Below, piece after piece: positions 37,669-49,894 of a stretch of DNA of 64,000 bases. This stretch comes from Levilactobacillus koreensis JCM 16448 (GTDB taxonomy: Bacteria; Bacillota; Bacilli; Lactobacillales; Lactobacillaceae): assembly GCF_001435525.1 (NCBI RefSeq), contig NZ_AZDP01000040.1, positions 33,900 to 97,899 on the forward strand, in the 5' to 3' direction. The translations under genes and the position numbers were made by a program. Each line of letters begins with the position of its first letter. Within the stretch, counting starts at the first letter, position 1. The notes under the pieces are model-generated. The model did not search any database. It worked only from the letters and a program-made list of their open reading frames with translations, and was not told the origin of the DNA.

Positions 37669-39036
37669 TTACTTCTTAACCAACACCGTAACACTTTCCA
37701 CATGAGGCGTTTGTGGGAATTGGTCAACGGGTTGGATTGGGCCGTCGATAACGTAGCCTAAGTCTTGGAAGAGTTGGACGTCGCGAACCAGCGTGGCTGG
37801 GTTACAGCTCACGTAAACGACCTTCTTAGGACCCATCTTGGCGGTGGATTCGATCAAGGTTTCAGCCAGACCTTTACGTGGAGGATCAACCACCACAATA
37901 TCAGGCTTAACACCTGATGCCTGCCACTGGATCATTTGATCTTCGGCCTTGTCCACGAAGAAGTCCACGTTGGTCAAATGGTTCTTTTGGGCGTTGACCT
38001 TAGCGTCTTCAATGGCTTCGGGCACGATGTCGACCCCATAGACTTGCTTGGCGTGCTTAGCCAAAGCTAATGAAATCGTCCCGATACCACAGTAAGCATC
38101 GATTACGGTCTCTTCACCGGTCAAACCAGCCTTGTCAATGGCCATTTGGTACAGCTTTTCGGTCTGTTGCGGGTTGACCTGGTAGAAGGACCGGGCAGAA
38201 ATAGCAAACGTTAAGCCCATCAACGTGTCTTCGATGGTTGGCTTCCCGTAAAGAACACGGGTAACGTTCCCCATGATGACGTTGGTCTTCTTGGCGTTCA
38301 CGTTCAACACAATGCTCGTCACCTCTGGCAAAGCCTGGTGAATTTGGTCGACCAGTTGTGCCTGACTTGGAATCTTTTGTGTCCGGCTGATGAGGACGAT
38401 CATCATTTCGTGGCTGTAATAGCCCCGTCGAACCATGATGTTCCGGATAACACCCTTGTCACTGATCTCATTGTAGGCTGGAATTTCAAATTGACGCAGC
38501 AAGTCGCGCACCTTAATGATAGCGGCATCGATAGCTGGGTCTTGAATATAGAAGTCAGTCAATGGAATCAAGTCATGACTGTGTTGACGGTAGAAACCGG
38601 TCTCTAATTGACCCTTGATCATCCGTACGGGAACTTGAGCCTTGTTCCGGTATTGGGTTGGGTTTTCCATCCCTAAGGTTGGGGCCACTTCAACGTCCTG
38701 GTGCGCTTTTTTGAAGAGTTCTGCAATCTGGTGTTGCTTGAACTTCAATTGGGCTGGGTAAGCCAAGTGTTGCAATGGCGCAATCCCCGTTTGCCGGTAC
38801 GTCTTGTCCACGTCCTTGACCCGGTCAGGTGATTCGCTCTTCCAGGAAATAGCGCGCGCAAAACCATAGTTTTTGGCGACTTTAGTGACCTGAATCGTCA
38901 ACTCTTCGCCAGGTAAGGCGTTTTCAATAAACAGTGGGAAGTCGTCGACTTTAGCGACACCCATCCCCTGATAAGTCAGATCCATGATCGAAACGTCGAG
39001 TTGTTCGTTCTTACTTACTGGTGCTTTAATTTTCAT
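37669..39036 (-). CDS. 23S rRNA (uracil-5-)-methyltransferase, RlmD/RumA family
   Basis: The 455-residue SAM-dependent enzyme starts with a TRAM RNA-binding domain (LDVSIMDLTYQGMGVAKVDDFPLFIENALPGE). The catalytic domain has DAYCGIGTISLALA (SAM), VVDPPRKGLAE, and YVSCNPATLVRDV with the nucleophilic cysteine. ATG 39036 follows TTGAGG; an open frame to 39126 lacks a ribosome-binding site. It is the last gene of the gatC-A-B-dagK operon. Firmicutes have two paralogues, RlmCD and RlmD-like, and which uracil is modified cannot be told here. Confidence 0.9.
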   Translation of the reverse strand: MKIKAPVSKNEQLDVSIMDLTYQGMGVAKVDDFPLFIENALPGEELTIQVTKVAKNYGFARAISWKSESPDRVKDVDKTYRQTGIAPLQHLAYPAQLKFKQHQIAELFKKAHQDVEVAPTLGMENPTQYRNKAQVPVRMIKGQLETGFYRQHSHDLIPLTDFYIQDPAIDAAIIKVRDLLRQFEIPAYNEISDKGVIRNIMVRRGYYSHEMMIVLISRTQKIPSQAQLVDQIHQALPEVTSIVLNVNAKKTNVIMGNVTRVLYGKPTIEDTLMGLTFAISARSFYQVNPQQTEKLYQMAIDKAGLTGEETVIDAYCGIGTISLALAKHAKQVYGVDIVPEAIEDAKVNAQKNHLTNVDFFVDKAEDQMIQWQASGVKPDIVVVDPPRKGLAETLIESTAKMGPKKVVYVSCNPATLVRDVQLFQDLGYVIDGPIQPVDQFPQTPHVESVTVLVKK

Positions 39037-39351
39037 AGTAACCTCAATTTCTTTAGTGCTTATTCTTTTTTGTTCTAAGACAATATTTGACAACTTGTTC
39101 TGAAATGACGGCTCCGACCACTGCAATCACCGGCCGTACCAAATTTCACTGCACCTGTCATCATACATGGAAACGGGCGCCACGTCTACCACTGGAACCC
39201 GATAGCCGCGAAACTATGGCAGTGTTAATCGATTTTCATCGTAATAATTAGTAACGGACTGAGTAACGCAGTTAATTACCAATAACCGCGACCACTTATA
39301 ATTTTTAAGGTGGCGTCTCTGTTGGCCGAGACGGACTATCGTGGTGAAAGA

Positions 39352-39386
39352 AAGGGACTTTGCCGCCTGTTGTGCAAAAGTCCCTT
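39352..39386 (-). terminator. Hairpin after dagK
   Basis: AAGTCCCTT and AAGGGACTT pair around a loop, starting a few bases after the dagK stop. The 355-base gap to the methyltransferase otherwise shows no gene. Confidence 0.75.
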
Positions 39387-39391
39387 CCGTC

Positions 39392-40405
39392 TTAATCTTC
39401 CTTTGTTTGCTCCGTGTCCGGCAACTCCTCAACCTGCTTGACGAAGTTTTGTTCCGCCTCAAGCAACTCTGGAGATTCGCTGGTAACTGCGGAGTCTGGA
39501 ATAGCATCCAAGTTGGCGTACATTTCGATGTGTTGCCGCAGGTTGCGGAACTTCATCGGCGCATCGCCACCATATTCGCCATCCAGGTTGATCATCATTC
39601 GGTCTTCAACCGGCCGAGCAACGACCTTACTGGTCTTCTCGTAGATGATGTGTGGGTCGTTGATGTGTTTCCCACCGTTTAAGACCAGCCCCATCAGCCG
39701 TAAAATTTCTGGCATGCTGGCCGTCTTGACGATGATCATCGTGAACTTCCCGTCATCGAGCGCCGCATCCGGCACAATCTGTTCGAACCCACCGATGGAA
39801 TTAGTCAGCGCCAGCAAGAACATTGACGCCTTGCCGCGGAAATGGCCGCCATCGTAAGTCAGATCCATGTCGATTGGCTTGATCCGCGGTAACAACTCGG
39901 CCCCCTTCAACAGGTAAGCCAAGTAGCCAAAGATTGATTTCAAATTCGATGGCACGTCGTAGGTCAACTCGGTTAAGAGTCCCCCACCGGCGATGTTGAT
40001 GAAGTAGGTATCACCCGCCTCACCAATATCCATCTTGATGGTCTGGTCCTTTAAGACTACCTTTGCCGCCGCCAACGGATCTTCGCGCGGAATGTGGAGC
40101 GCCCGGGCATAATCATTCGTGGTACCGGCAGGAATAATAGCCATCTTGGGACGATGAGGGAGTCCAGCAATACCGTTGACGACCTGGTTAATGGTCCCGT
40201 CGCCCCCAGCGGCCACGATGAGTTCGAAGCCAGCCTTAGCTGCCCGCGTTGCTTCATCGCGCGCCGAGTTCGGCGCCGGCGTTGTGGCGTAGGCACTCGT
40301 TTCGTACCCCGCCCGTTCAAACACCGCTAAAATATCGATCAGGTCCTTCTTCAACGCCTCGCGTCCTGAAGTTGGATTATAAATGACCCGTGCCCGTTTA
40401 CGCAT
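39392..40405 (-). CDS. dagK: Diacylglycerol kinase, DagK/YegS family
   Basis: The 337-residue soluble lipid kinase phosphorylates diacylglycerol to phosphatidate for lipid recycling. The N-terminal RVIYNPTSGREALKK and GGDGTINQVVNGIAG are the DAGK catalytic signature; NEDGEYG-like INLDGEYGGD lies near the end. It lies 18 bases downstream of gatB, an arrangement standard in lactobacilli. The acidic glutamate-rich tail after residue 310 is not part of the catalytic fold. Confidence 0.93.
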   Translation of the reverse strand: MRKRARVIYNPTSGREALKKDLIDILAVFERAGYETSAYATTPAPNSARDEATRAAKAGFELIVAAGGDGTINQVVNGIAGLPHRPKMAIIPAGTTNDYARALHIPREDPLAAAKVVLKDQTIKMDIGEAGDTYFINIAGGGLLTELTYDVPSNLKSIFGYLAYLLKGAELLPRIKPIDMDLTYDGGHFRGKASMFLLALTNSIGGFEQIVPDAALDDGKFTMIIVKTASMPEILRLMGLVLNGGKHINDPHIIYEKTSKVVARPVEDRMMINLDGEYGGDAPMKFRNLRQHIEMYANLDAIPDSAVTSESPELLEAEQNFVKQVEELPDTEQTKED

Positions 40406-40423
40406 GATGTGCCTCCATTAATT

Positions 40424-41845
40424 CTATTGTTGCAACGCTGTCATCAACAATTTGTTGACGACTTGCGGGTTCGCTTGACCGTGCGTCTGCTTCATGATTT
40501 GACCAACTAAGAAACCAACTGCCCGCTTCTTCCCATTATTAAAGTCCTCAATGGATTGTGGGTTGGCTGATAACACGTCGTCAATGATCGGTTGCAGCTT
40601 AGCAGGGTCGGAAAGTTGAACCAGGCCGTGTGCTTCCACGTAAGCCTTAGGTTCTTCGCCATCCGTGATCGCCTTGAAGACCTTCTTGGCCATCTTGCTA
40701 GAGATGGTCCCGTCGGAAATCAAATTGATCATGCCAGCCAAGTTAGCAGGTGTCAATTTCGTTGCTTGTAAGTCGACTTGTTTTTCGTTCAGGTAGGCGT
40801 TAACGTCCCCTTGCAGGTAGTTCGCCGCCATCTTCGGGTCAGCCTTTAAGGCGACCGTGGCGTCGAAGAAGTCAGACATTTCCTTGGTTTGGGTGATCAC
40901 CATGGCATCGTAATCCGTCAGGCCAAGGTCGTTAACGTAACGTTCCCGCCGCTTAGTTGGCATTTCTGGCATGGCATCGCCCAGTTCCTTGATCCAGTCA
41001 TCGCTGATGTTCAAGGCTGGTAAGTCTGGTTCTGGGAAGTAACGGTAGTCGTCAGCACCGGCCTTGACCCGCATTAGGATGGTTTCGCCGGTCTTTTCAT
41101 CAAAACGCCGGGTTTCCTGTTGCACAGCGCCACCGGACATCAAGACTTGTTGTTGCCGTTGTTCTTCATACTCCAACCCACGTTGCACGTAGTTAAAGGA
41201 GTTCAAGTTCTTCAACTCAGTCTTGGTCCCAAACTTTTCTTGGCCCACGGGACGGACGGAAATGTTGACGTCGACCCGCATGGACCCTTCTTCCATCTTC
41301 ACGTCAGAAATCCCGGTAAATTGGATCCGTTGACGTAAGGCTTCTAGGTAAGCATAGGCTTCGGCAGGTGAAGCGATGTCTGGCTTCGACACGATTTCAA
41401 TCAGCGGCGTACCTTGCCGGTTCAAATCGACGTAGGAATAATCCCGTTCATGAGTGTTCTTCCCGGCATCTTCTTCAATGTGCATTTCGGCGATCCCGAT
41501 TTTCTTCTTCACACCATCCACGTCAATTTCGACCCAACCATCGTGGCCGATCGGCTTGTCGGATTGCGTGATTTGGTAGGCCTTGGGATTATCTGGATAG
41601 AAGTAGTTCTTCCGGTCAAAGTGGGTGTGCTTTTCCACCGTGGCGTGTAAGGCCAGAGCGGCGATGATTCCGTCGGCAACGACCCCTTTGTTGGTGGTTG
41701 GCAGAACCCCAGGATACCCCCAGTCGATCACGTTGGTGTTGGCGTTAGGGTCGGCCCCATAGGCAACTGGTGACGGGCTAAAGATCTTTGAATGGGTCTT
41801 TAACTCAATGTGGACTTCCAGCCCAATAGTCGTTTCAAAGTTCAT
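40424..41845 (-). CDS. gatB: Aspartyl/glutamyl-tRNA amidotransferase subunit B
   Basis: The 473-residue subunit activates misacylated Glu-tRNA(Gln) and Asp-tRNA(Asn) for amidation. [14 protein letters not shown] at the N-terminus, [18 protein letters not shown] [15 protein letters not shown], and the C-terminal YqeY-like tail ([24 protein letters not shown]) are diagnostic. Its ATG overlaps the gatA stop by one base. Confidence 0.97.
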   Translation of the reverse strand: MNFETTIGLEVHIELKTHSKIFSPSPVAYGADPNANTNVIDWGYPGVLPTTNKGVVADGIIAALALHATVEKHTHFDRKNYFYPDNPKAYQITQSDKPIGHDGWVEIDVDGVKKKIGIAEMHIEEDAGKNTHERDYSYVDLNRQGTPLIEIVSKPDIASPAEAYAYLEALRQRIQFTGISDVKMEEGSMRVDVNISVRPVGQEKFGTKTELKNLNSFNYVQRGLEYEEQRQQQVLMSGGAVQQETRRFDEKTGETILMRVKAGADDYRYFPEPDLPALNISDDWIKELGDAMPEMPTKRRERYVNDLGLTDYDAMVITQTKEMSDFFDATVALKADPKMAANYLQGDVNAYLNEKQVDLQATKLTPANLAGMINLISDGTISSKMAKKVFKAITDGEEPKAYVEAHGLVQLSDPAKLQPIIDDVLSANPQSIEDFNNGKKRAVGFLVGQIMKQTHGQANPQVVNKLLMTALQQ

Positions 41846-43314
41846 TAGTTTTGGCCTCCTAACGTAGGTAATTGTAAATGAAAGTCAGTGTTTTGTTCGA
41901 AGGCGTAACCCGCTTTGTACAGCGTGCTTTCGTCAAATGGCCGGCCGATAAGTTGCATACCGACTGGTAAGTTGTTGCTGAAGCCAGCAGGCAAAGATAA
42001 GCCTGGCAGACCAGCTAGGTTGACAGGAATCGTCAAGACATCGTTCATGTACATCGTGATGGGATCCTTGATCTCGTCACCGATTCCAAAGGCCGTGGTT
42101 GGCGCAACGGGTCCCATGATGAAGTCGTGGTCTTTCAAGACCGCTTTAAAGTCGTTAATGATAACTGTCCGGACCTTGGCAGCCTTTAAGAAGTAGGCAT
42201 CGTAGAATCCAGCGGACAAGGAGAAGGTCCCTAACATGATTCGCCGCTTAACTTCTTCGCCGAATCCTTCGGAACGAGACTTCACGTAAACGTCTTCCAA
42301 GTTCTTCACGTCGTCTGCCCGGTAGCCATAACGAATCCCATCGAACCGTTGCAAGTTGGATGAGGCTTCTGATGAACCAATGATGTAGTAAGCAGCGACC
42401 CCATACTTGTTGTGTGGTAAGGAAACTTCGTCGACCGTGGCACCCAACTTGCGGTAAGTGTCGGCAGCGGCCAAGATAGCGGATTTCACACCATCATCGA
42501 CCCCTTCAGCCAAGAATTCCTTAGGCAAACCAATTCGTAAGCCCTTAACGCTCGTCGCATCGTTCAATTCAGCGGCAAAATCGGGAACAGCCTGCGTGGA
42601 ACTCGTCAAGTCATGGTCGTCGTGACCGGCAATGGCACTTAAAATCGTGGCATTGTCCTTCACACTACGGGTCATTGGTCCGATTTGATCGAGGCTAGAT
42701 CCAAACGCAATCAAGCCCCAACGGGAAACTCGACCGTAAGTTGGCTTGATTCCAACGATACCGTTGAAAGCAGCGGGTTGACGAATGGAACCACCGGTAT
42801 CTGAACCCAAAGCAACGGGCACTTGACCGGAAGCAACTGCGGCAGCGGAACCACCTGAAGAACCACCGGGCACCTTGGTTTGGTCCCAAGCGTTCTTGCT
42901 CGTCTTAAAGGCGGAGTTTTCCGTCGATCCACCCATAGCAAATTCATCCAGGTTGGTCTTCCCGACCGTCACCATCTGGGCGTTAGCTAACTTGCTGACG
43001 GCAGTAGCGTCGTAGACGGGGTTGAAGTTTTCTAAGATTTTAGAAGCGGCCGTGGTCTTTAGACCCTTGGTGACCAAGTTGTCCTTCAAGGCAACCGGGA
43101 TTCCAGCTAAGGGTTGGTCGGCAGCGATGCCCTGCGCATCAATAGCGTCAGCCTGCTTTAAAGCCGCATCTTCGTTTAAGGTTAAGAAAGCATCGATTTT
43201 AGGATCAGTGGCCTTGATGTTGTCAAAAGTGGCCTGCGTCAATTCCTTGGCGCTGATCTTCTTCGCCACCAAATCGGCGTGGAGACTGGCGACATCTTGT
43301 TTGAAGTAATTCAT
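41845..43314 (-). CDS. gatA: Aspartyl/glutamyl-tRNA amidotransferase subunit A
   Basis: The 489-residue amidase subunit releases ammonia from glutamine. The Ser-cisSer-Lys triad is intact: Lys77 in PVALKDN, Ser152 in GGSSGGS, and Ser176 in DTGGSIRQP. The size is standard. It lies 3 bases after gatC. Confidence 0.97.
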   Translation of the reverse strand: MNYFKQDVASLHADLVAKKISAKELTQATFDNIKATDPKIDAFLTLNEDAALKQADAIDAQGIAADQPLAGIPVALKDNLVTKGLKTTAASKILENFNPVYDATAVSKLANAQMVTVGKTNLDEFAMGGSTENSAFKTSKNAWDQTKVPGGSSGGSAAAVASGQVPVALGSDTGGSIRQPAAFNGIVGIKPTYGRVSRWGLIAFGSSLDQIGPMTRSVKDNATILSAIAGHDDHDLTSSTQAVPDFAAELNDATSVKGLRIGLPKEFLAEGVDDGVKSAILAAADTYRKLGATVDEVSLPHNKYGVAAYYIIGSSEASSNLQRFDGIRYGYRADDVKNLEDVYVKSRSEGFGEEVKRRIMLGTFSLSAGFYDAYFLKAAKVRTVIINDFKAVLKDHDFIMGPVAPTTAFGIGDEIKDPITMYMNDVLTIPVNLAGLPGLSLPAGFSNNLPVGMQLIGRPFDESTLYKAGYAFEQNTDFHLQLPTLGGQN

Positions 43315-43317
43315 CTG

Positions 43318-43626
43318 TTAGTTATCCTCGCTTTCATCGATGATGGCCGGTACCTTGATAAAGCCCCGTGCTGCGTCTGGCGCGTTCTTTAATAACGCTG
43401 CACTTTGTCCCCAGTTGTCGGCGACATCTTCACGCATCACGTTGAGTTGATCAGAAACGTTGCTGGTAACATCGACACCGTCAGTATCGACCTCGCTCAG
43501 CGTTTCAAACATACCGATAATGTCATCTAGTTGGGGCGTAAACGCGTCCAACTCGGCATCCGTAAATTCAAGTTTTGCCAGACCGGCAACGTGTTGAACT
43601 TGTTCTCGATTAATTCGATTAGCCAT
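43318..43626 (-). CDS. gatC: Aspartyl/glutamyl-tRNA amidotransferase subunit C
   Basis: A 102-residue protein that wraps around GatA and GatB. REQVQHVAGLAKLEFTDAELD is the family N-terminus, and VMREDVAD and RGFIKVPAIID close it. ATG 43626 follows GAGGGA. Promoter TTGGCG-16-TAAAAT (43701-43728) lies upstream. It is the first gene of the operon. Confidence 0.95.
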   Translation of the reverse strand: MANRINREQVQHVAGLAKLEFTDAELDAFTPQLDDIIGMFETLSEVDTDGVDVTSNVSDQLNVMREDVADNWGQSAALLKNAPDAARGFIKVPAIIDESEDN

Positions 43627-43700
43627 CAATTATCCCTCTTTCTGATTTATCCGCATTCACCGTTTATTCCGGACTTCGCCAAGAATAAACATACATTTTT

Positions 43701-43728
43701 ATTTTACCATATATCTTGCGCGCGCCAA
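43701..43728 (-). promoter_or_regulatory. Promoter of the gatCAB operon
   Basis: TTGGCG (43723-43728) and TAAAAT (43701-43706) on the minus strand with a 16-base spacer, about 75 bases before gatC. Confidence 0.6.
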
Positions 43729-43930
43729 AGATTCTGTTGGTAAATTATGGCGATGATTTCGGCAAAACTAGTGGTAAGCCACCGTTTTCCGTCGACTTGG
43801 TTCCTTTGATTGGGCAGTACGACCCTATTCCCACTGAATTTTCAGATCGCCTACCAAGGCAACTGGTTGCATCCCCACGATACGAGTATTGAACCCCGCA
43901 TGATACATGGCAACTCACAGCTCATCGTCT

Positions 43931-43981
43931 AAAAAAGACTACGGTCCTCTGCTCATGAAAATGCGTAGAGAATCATAGTCT
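43931..43981 (-). terminator. Terminator of the pcrA-ligA-camS operon
   Basis: AGACTATG...TCTCT pairs with AGAGG...CGTAGTCT and is followed by TTTTTT on the minus strand, 54 bases past the camS stop. The rest of 43729-43930 has no feature I can name. Confidence 0.85.
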
Positions 43982-44034
43982 AATTGACGTTATACCGATT
44001 ACTCACCATTCATTTCCGAGTAATCATTTGACCT

Positions 44035-45180
44035 TTAGTAGCTATTAAAGACGTGACTTGTGAACTTCTTGTCGCCGGTGGTCCGGGAAAGGAAGCTCTG
44101 GACACCGTCCGTAGAAGAAACGGTAATGTCGATCGGTACCCCCGATGGCAAGTACTTTTGGGCTGCCGTCTGGAGATACTGCGTGAAACTAATGATTTCC
44201 GTTTGACTGTAGAATTGCGTCTGAATGTTGACGTGCATCCCCGTCAGATTTTTCCCGTTGTAATGGGCCTGAGCCGTGACACCACTCAGGTTCGGGAAGA
44301 AGTTTTGAACTTGCGTCTTGAAGTTTGTGAAGGACGTTTCATCGTTACTGTTAGGACTGCTTGCCCCGCTTTCGATTGGGAAGACATAGTTCTTTTCGTC
44401 CAAAGCCTTCCAACTCGAAACACTAGTCGTCCCCGCCTTATTCTCGGAATAAGCGATGAAATCACCACCGACCAAGCTATCGTTAGAAGCCTGCCGGTAA
44501 ATGGCAATCGTAATCGGCACGTTCTTCAAGGCTGACTTTTTCCGCAAGCGTTGAAGAACCGTATTGGCCGCCTTTTTGGCGTATGCCTCACCGGTCGCCT
44601 TGTCGATCTTCGTTTCAAACGTAGCGCCATACTGGGTCTTCTTGTAGTAGTCGACCGAGTTCACGGCGATTCCAACCGTCACACCACCCAAGGTCAACTT
44701 ATTGTTCTTTTGGATCATGTAGTCCTGCTCTTCTAAAGCTTGGATGTAGATCGGGTTCCGCTTAGTTGCCGAAGTTGAGCCGTTGCTGACGGGGTTTAAC
44801 CCGGTCGCATTCGACTTGCTCTTCCGATCCAACCAGTTCTGAACCGTATCCGCACTCAGATACTGCCCTTCTTGGAAGACGTATTTCTTAGTCGAGTACA
44901 TCTTCTTCGAAACGTTTAGCATCCCGCTTTCAAAGCTTTTCAGATTGTAAGTGTTCCCTGCGTCTTGGCTATTAGTGACTCCGCGCGATTTACTCGTTTG
45001 GTAGTGGCCACTCTTAATGACCCCTTCATAATCACCATCGCTGCTCTGACCCGTTAGCTGGGTGCTCCCAGTTTTACTGCCACCAGAGCTACCCGACATA
45101 CTGGAACTACTTAAATTGCCACATGCGGCCAAAAAGAGTGGCACCGCAGCTAACGCAATAAAGGTTCGTAACCGTTTCAC
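44035..45180 (-). CDS. CamS family lipoprotein
   Basis: The 381-residue lipoprotein has signal peptide and lipobox LAACG (Cys near 20) followed by a Ser-rich linker. The body, GVTVGIAVNSVDYYKKTQYGATFETKID and IAIYRQASNDSLVGGDFIAYS, matches the CamS sex-pheromone precursor family. The lipoprotein is anchored outside the membrane. Its place after pcrA-ligA is conserved in Lactobacillales. In enterococci the cleaved signal peptide is a pheromone; here that is unknown. Confidence 0.9.
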   Translation of the reverse strand: MKRLRTFIALAAVPLFLAACGNLSSSSMSGSSGGSKTGSTQLTGQSSDGDYEGVIKSGHYQTSKSRGVTNSQDAGNTYNLKSFESGMLNVSKKMYSTKKYVFQEGQYLSADTVQNWLDRKSKSNATGLNPVSNGSTSATKRNPIYIQALEEQDYMIQKNNKLTLGGVTVGIAVNSVDYYKKTQYGATFETKIDKATGEAYAKKAANTVLQRLRKKSALKNVPITIAIYRQASNDSLVGGDFIAYSENKAGTTSVSSWKALDEKNYVFPIESGASSPNSNDETSFTNFKTQVQNFFPNLSGVTAQAHYNGKNLTGMHVNIQTQFYSQTEIISFTQYLQTAAQKYLPSGVPIDITVSSTDGVQSFLSRTTGDKKFTSHVFNSY

Positions 45181-45202
45181 GACTTGTTTCCTCCTAAAGT
45201 CA

Positions 45203-47248
<2,046 letters not shown>

Positions 47249-47257
47249 TTAACTTTT

Positions 47258-49513
47258 TTATTCAACACGTTTGATTGGTGCAAAGGCGGCTAACAACCGC
47301 TTAACACCTTGTTCTGGAAAGGCAATGTCCAACTCGGCATCTTCACCGGTACCGTTGACCTTGACTACCGTACCGACGCCCCACTTCTTATGACTGGCCT
47401 TATCGCCAACGTTCCAGCTGACTTTCTCAGCACCAGTACCGGTGGGTTCACTGACCCGTCCGGTCTTGCCATGGTATGGATTAGCCACGGCACTAGCCGT
47501 CCGTCGAGCAAATGGCACATCCCGACGACTCGGCGTCAATCCGGACTTGGTCTCGCTGTAGTCTAAGTGCAGCAGTTCTGGATCGATTTCAGTGACGAAA
47601 CGGGACTGTGGATTGGTCTGACGCCGGCCGTACAACATCCGTGAGTAAGCGTTGGTCAGGTACAACTTGGTCTGGGCCCGCGTGATCCCCACGTAAGCCA
47701 ATCGCCGTTCTTCTTCGAGCTCATCGTCTTCAAGCATGGCCCGTGACAACGGGAAGATGCCCTCTTCCAAGCCCATCAAGAAGATAACTGGAAATTCCAA
47801 CCCCTTAGCAGCGTGTAACGTCATCAAGGTTACTTCAGAGGGTTCTTCCTCAACATCGTCTTGCGCAGAGACTAGGGCCAAGTCGGCCAAGAATTCGACC
47901 AACCGGTTATCCTGATTTTCATCATGATCGGTATTGTCCCAATCAGTATCAAACTTTTGGGTAACGGACAAGAATTCCTCAATGTTTTCAATTCGCGTTT
48001 CGGCTTCGAGGTTCTTGGATGCCTTCAAAGCAGCCATGTAGCCACTCTGATCCAATAATTCACTAGTAATATCGGAAACACTCATCGTCGCTGCCTTATC
48101 CTGCACAACCTTCAGCGTCATCCCAAATTTTTCCATAGCATTACGGATCCGGGCACCTAGATTTGTTGCCAGCGCAATGTTCTGTGTGGCTTCCAGCTCG
48201 GTCCAACCGTTAAAGTCAGCGAAGTCCCGTAACTTTTCAATACTTGTGGCCCCAATCCCGCGCTTGGGTTCGTTAATGATCCGCTCCAAGCTCATGGAAT
48301 CGGCCGGATTAGCAATCAACGTCAGGTAAGCCAAGACGTCACGAATTTCCTTACGGTCGTAGAACTTGTGCCCCCCAACCATGGTGTACGGAATGTTGGC
48401 TTTAACCAGAGTTTCTTCAATCACCCGCGACTGGGCGTTAGTCCGGTAAAGAATGGCGAAGTCACCGTAATCGTGGTGATTCTTTTGGTTTTCTTCTTGA
48501 ATCTTAGCGACCACGTAATGAGCCTCATCATTTTCGTTTTGCCCCCGGTAATAGGAGATCTTCTCACCATCAGGATTCTCCGTCCAGAGGTCCTTTTTCT
48601 TCCGGTTCACGTTCTTTTGAATCACGTCGTTGGCAGCCTTCAAAATGGTCTTGGTTGACCGGTAATTTTGCTCCAATAACGTCACGTGGGCGTTGGGATA
48701 GTCGTGCTCAAAGTTCAGAATATTTTCCATGTTGGCTCCCCGCCAACCGTAGATACTTTGATCCCCATCCCCAACGACACACAGATTACCGTGCTTCTTG
48801 GCCAGCAAATTAACCAACGTATATTGCGCATCGTTGGTATCTTGATATTCGTCGACGTGGATGTACTGGAATTTTTCCTGATAGTAGCCCAGCACGTCTT
48901 TGTCCTGATTGAACAGCTTGATGGTCAGCATGATCAAATCGTCAAAGTCCATCGCCTGATTAGCCAACAGTTCCCGTTGATAGCTATCGTAGACACTGGC
49001 GACCGTCGTTTCAAAGGGATTACCAGCTGCTTCTTTCATCATTGCTGGCGTCTGCAAAGCGTTCTTAGCATTAGAAATTGCCCCCAGGACAGAACGTGGG
49101 TCAAACTTCTTCACGTCTAGATTCTGCTGCTGCAAGACTCGTTTGACCAGCGTTCGCTGCTCACCAGGATCGGCAATGGTGAAGGCCCGATTATATCCTA
49201 ATTTATCTGCATCTCGCCGTAAAATACGGACACACAACGCATGGAACGTGGAGACCCAGACATCGTTACCGTCTGGGCCCAACAACTTGATGACCCGCTC
49301 ACGCATTTCCTTAGCGGCCTTATTCGTAAATGTGATGGCCAAAATCCGCCACGGCATCACGTTATTATGTTCGATCAAGTAGGCGACCCGGTGCGTTAAC
49401 ACCCGGGTCTTCCCACTACCGGCACCTGCCAGTACCAGCAGCGGCCCCTCGGTCTGAAGGACGGCCTCCGTTTGCTTATCGTTCATGCCAGTTAACAATT
49501 CTTCTCCTGCCAC
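47258..49513 (-). CDS. pcrA: ATP-dependent DNA helicase PcrA
   Basis: An SF1A 3'-5' helicase of about 752 residues. Motif I is LAGAGSGKTRVL, motif II DEYQDTND, motif III GDGDQSIYGWRGA, and motif VI VGITRAQTKLYL. The C-terminal tail with WNVGDKASHKKWGVGTVV is the PcrA Tudor-like domain that binds RNA polymerase. I place the start at GTG 49513, giving MAGEELLTGMNDKQ, similar to other PcrA proteins; the frame opens at 49558 without a good site. TATACT at 49549-49554 may be the -10 box. Confidence 0.95.
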   Translation of the reverse strand: MAGEELLTGMNDKQTEAVLQTEGPLLVLAGAGSGKTRVLTHRVAYLIEHNNVMPWRILAITFTNKAAKEMRERVIKLLGPDGNDVWVSTFHALCVRILRRDADKLGYNRAFTIADPGEQRTLVKRVLQQQNLDVKKFDPRSVLGAISNAKNALQTPAMMKEAAGNPFETTVASVYDSYQRELLANQAMDFDDLIMLTIKLFNQDKDVLGYYQEKFQYIHVDEYQDTNDAQYTLVNLLAKKHGNLCVVGDGDQSIYGWRGANMENILNFEHDYPNAHVTLLEQNYRSTKTILKAANDVIQKNVNRKKKDLWTENPDGEKISYYRGQNENDEAHYVVAKIQEENQKNHHDYGDFAILYRTNAQSRVIEETLVKANIPYTMVGGHKFYDRKEIRDVLAYLTLIANPADSMSLERIINEPKRGIGATSIEKLRDFADFNGWTELEATQNIALATNLGARIRNAMEKFGMTLKVVQDKAATMSVSDITSELLDQSGYMAALKASKNLEAETRIENIEEFLSVTQKFDTDWDNTDHDENQDNRLVEFLADLALVSAQDDVEEEPSEVTLMTLHAAKGLEFPVIFLMGLEEGIFPLSRAMLEDDELEEERRLAYVGITRAQTKLYLTNAYSRMLYGRRQTNPQSRFVTEIDPELLHLDYSETKSGLTPSRRDVPFARRTASAVANPYHGKTGRVSEPTGTGAEKVSWNVGDKASHKKWGVGTVVKVNGTGEDAELDIAFPEQGVKRLLAAFAPIKRVE

Positions 49514-49704
49514 CCTGAACACAATCCTCTCTGTAATTAGTCTTGAATAGTATACCAAAAAAACATACGTTCTGCTGAGACTCCGGCCGATATTCTAAAA
49601 TTTTACGTGGTGTTCGCCTACAACCGTGATCGCGTTTAGACCGTTTATCCACTGACGCCCGCTAATTATCGGTTTGTTGGTTAAATTAGTCGTCAGCTCG
49701 TTCT

Positions 49705-49760
49705 ATTTACGCATTTACGCATTTACGCATTTACGCATTTACGCATTTACGCATTTACGC
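49705..49760. repeat. Seven tandem copies of an 8-base repeat
   Basis: ATTTACGC is repeated exactly seven times without a mismatch in the pcrA/purK-like gap. There are no spacers, so it is not CRISPR. A perfect 8-base microsatellite is prone to slippage and copy number may vary between strains. It lies about 145 bases upstream of the pcrA -10 box and 135 downstream of the PurK-like gene. Confidence 0.95.
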
Positions 49761-49832
49761 ACTAAGCTTAACAAATGCCAGTCTAAAATACGACAAGTAT
49801 TCCCATATTTCAACTCACTAAAAACCACATAA

Positions 49833-49877
49833 AGGGCGCTGTAGAAGGACTCTCACTCGAGAATTCTACAGCGCCCT
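49833..49877 (-). terminator. Terminator of the PurK-like gene
   Basis: AGGGCGCTGTAGAA and TTCTACAGCGCCCT form a perfect 14-base stem starting 18 bases past the stop codon. Confidence 0.85.
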
Positions 49878-49894
49878 GTGTCGCGTACTTAATT

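Noticed and set aside
49705..49760. CRISPR array
   Set aside because: The 8-base units are contiguous with no spacers, and there are no cas genes.
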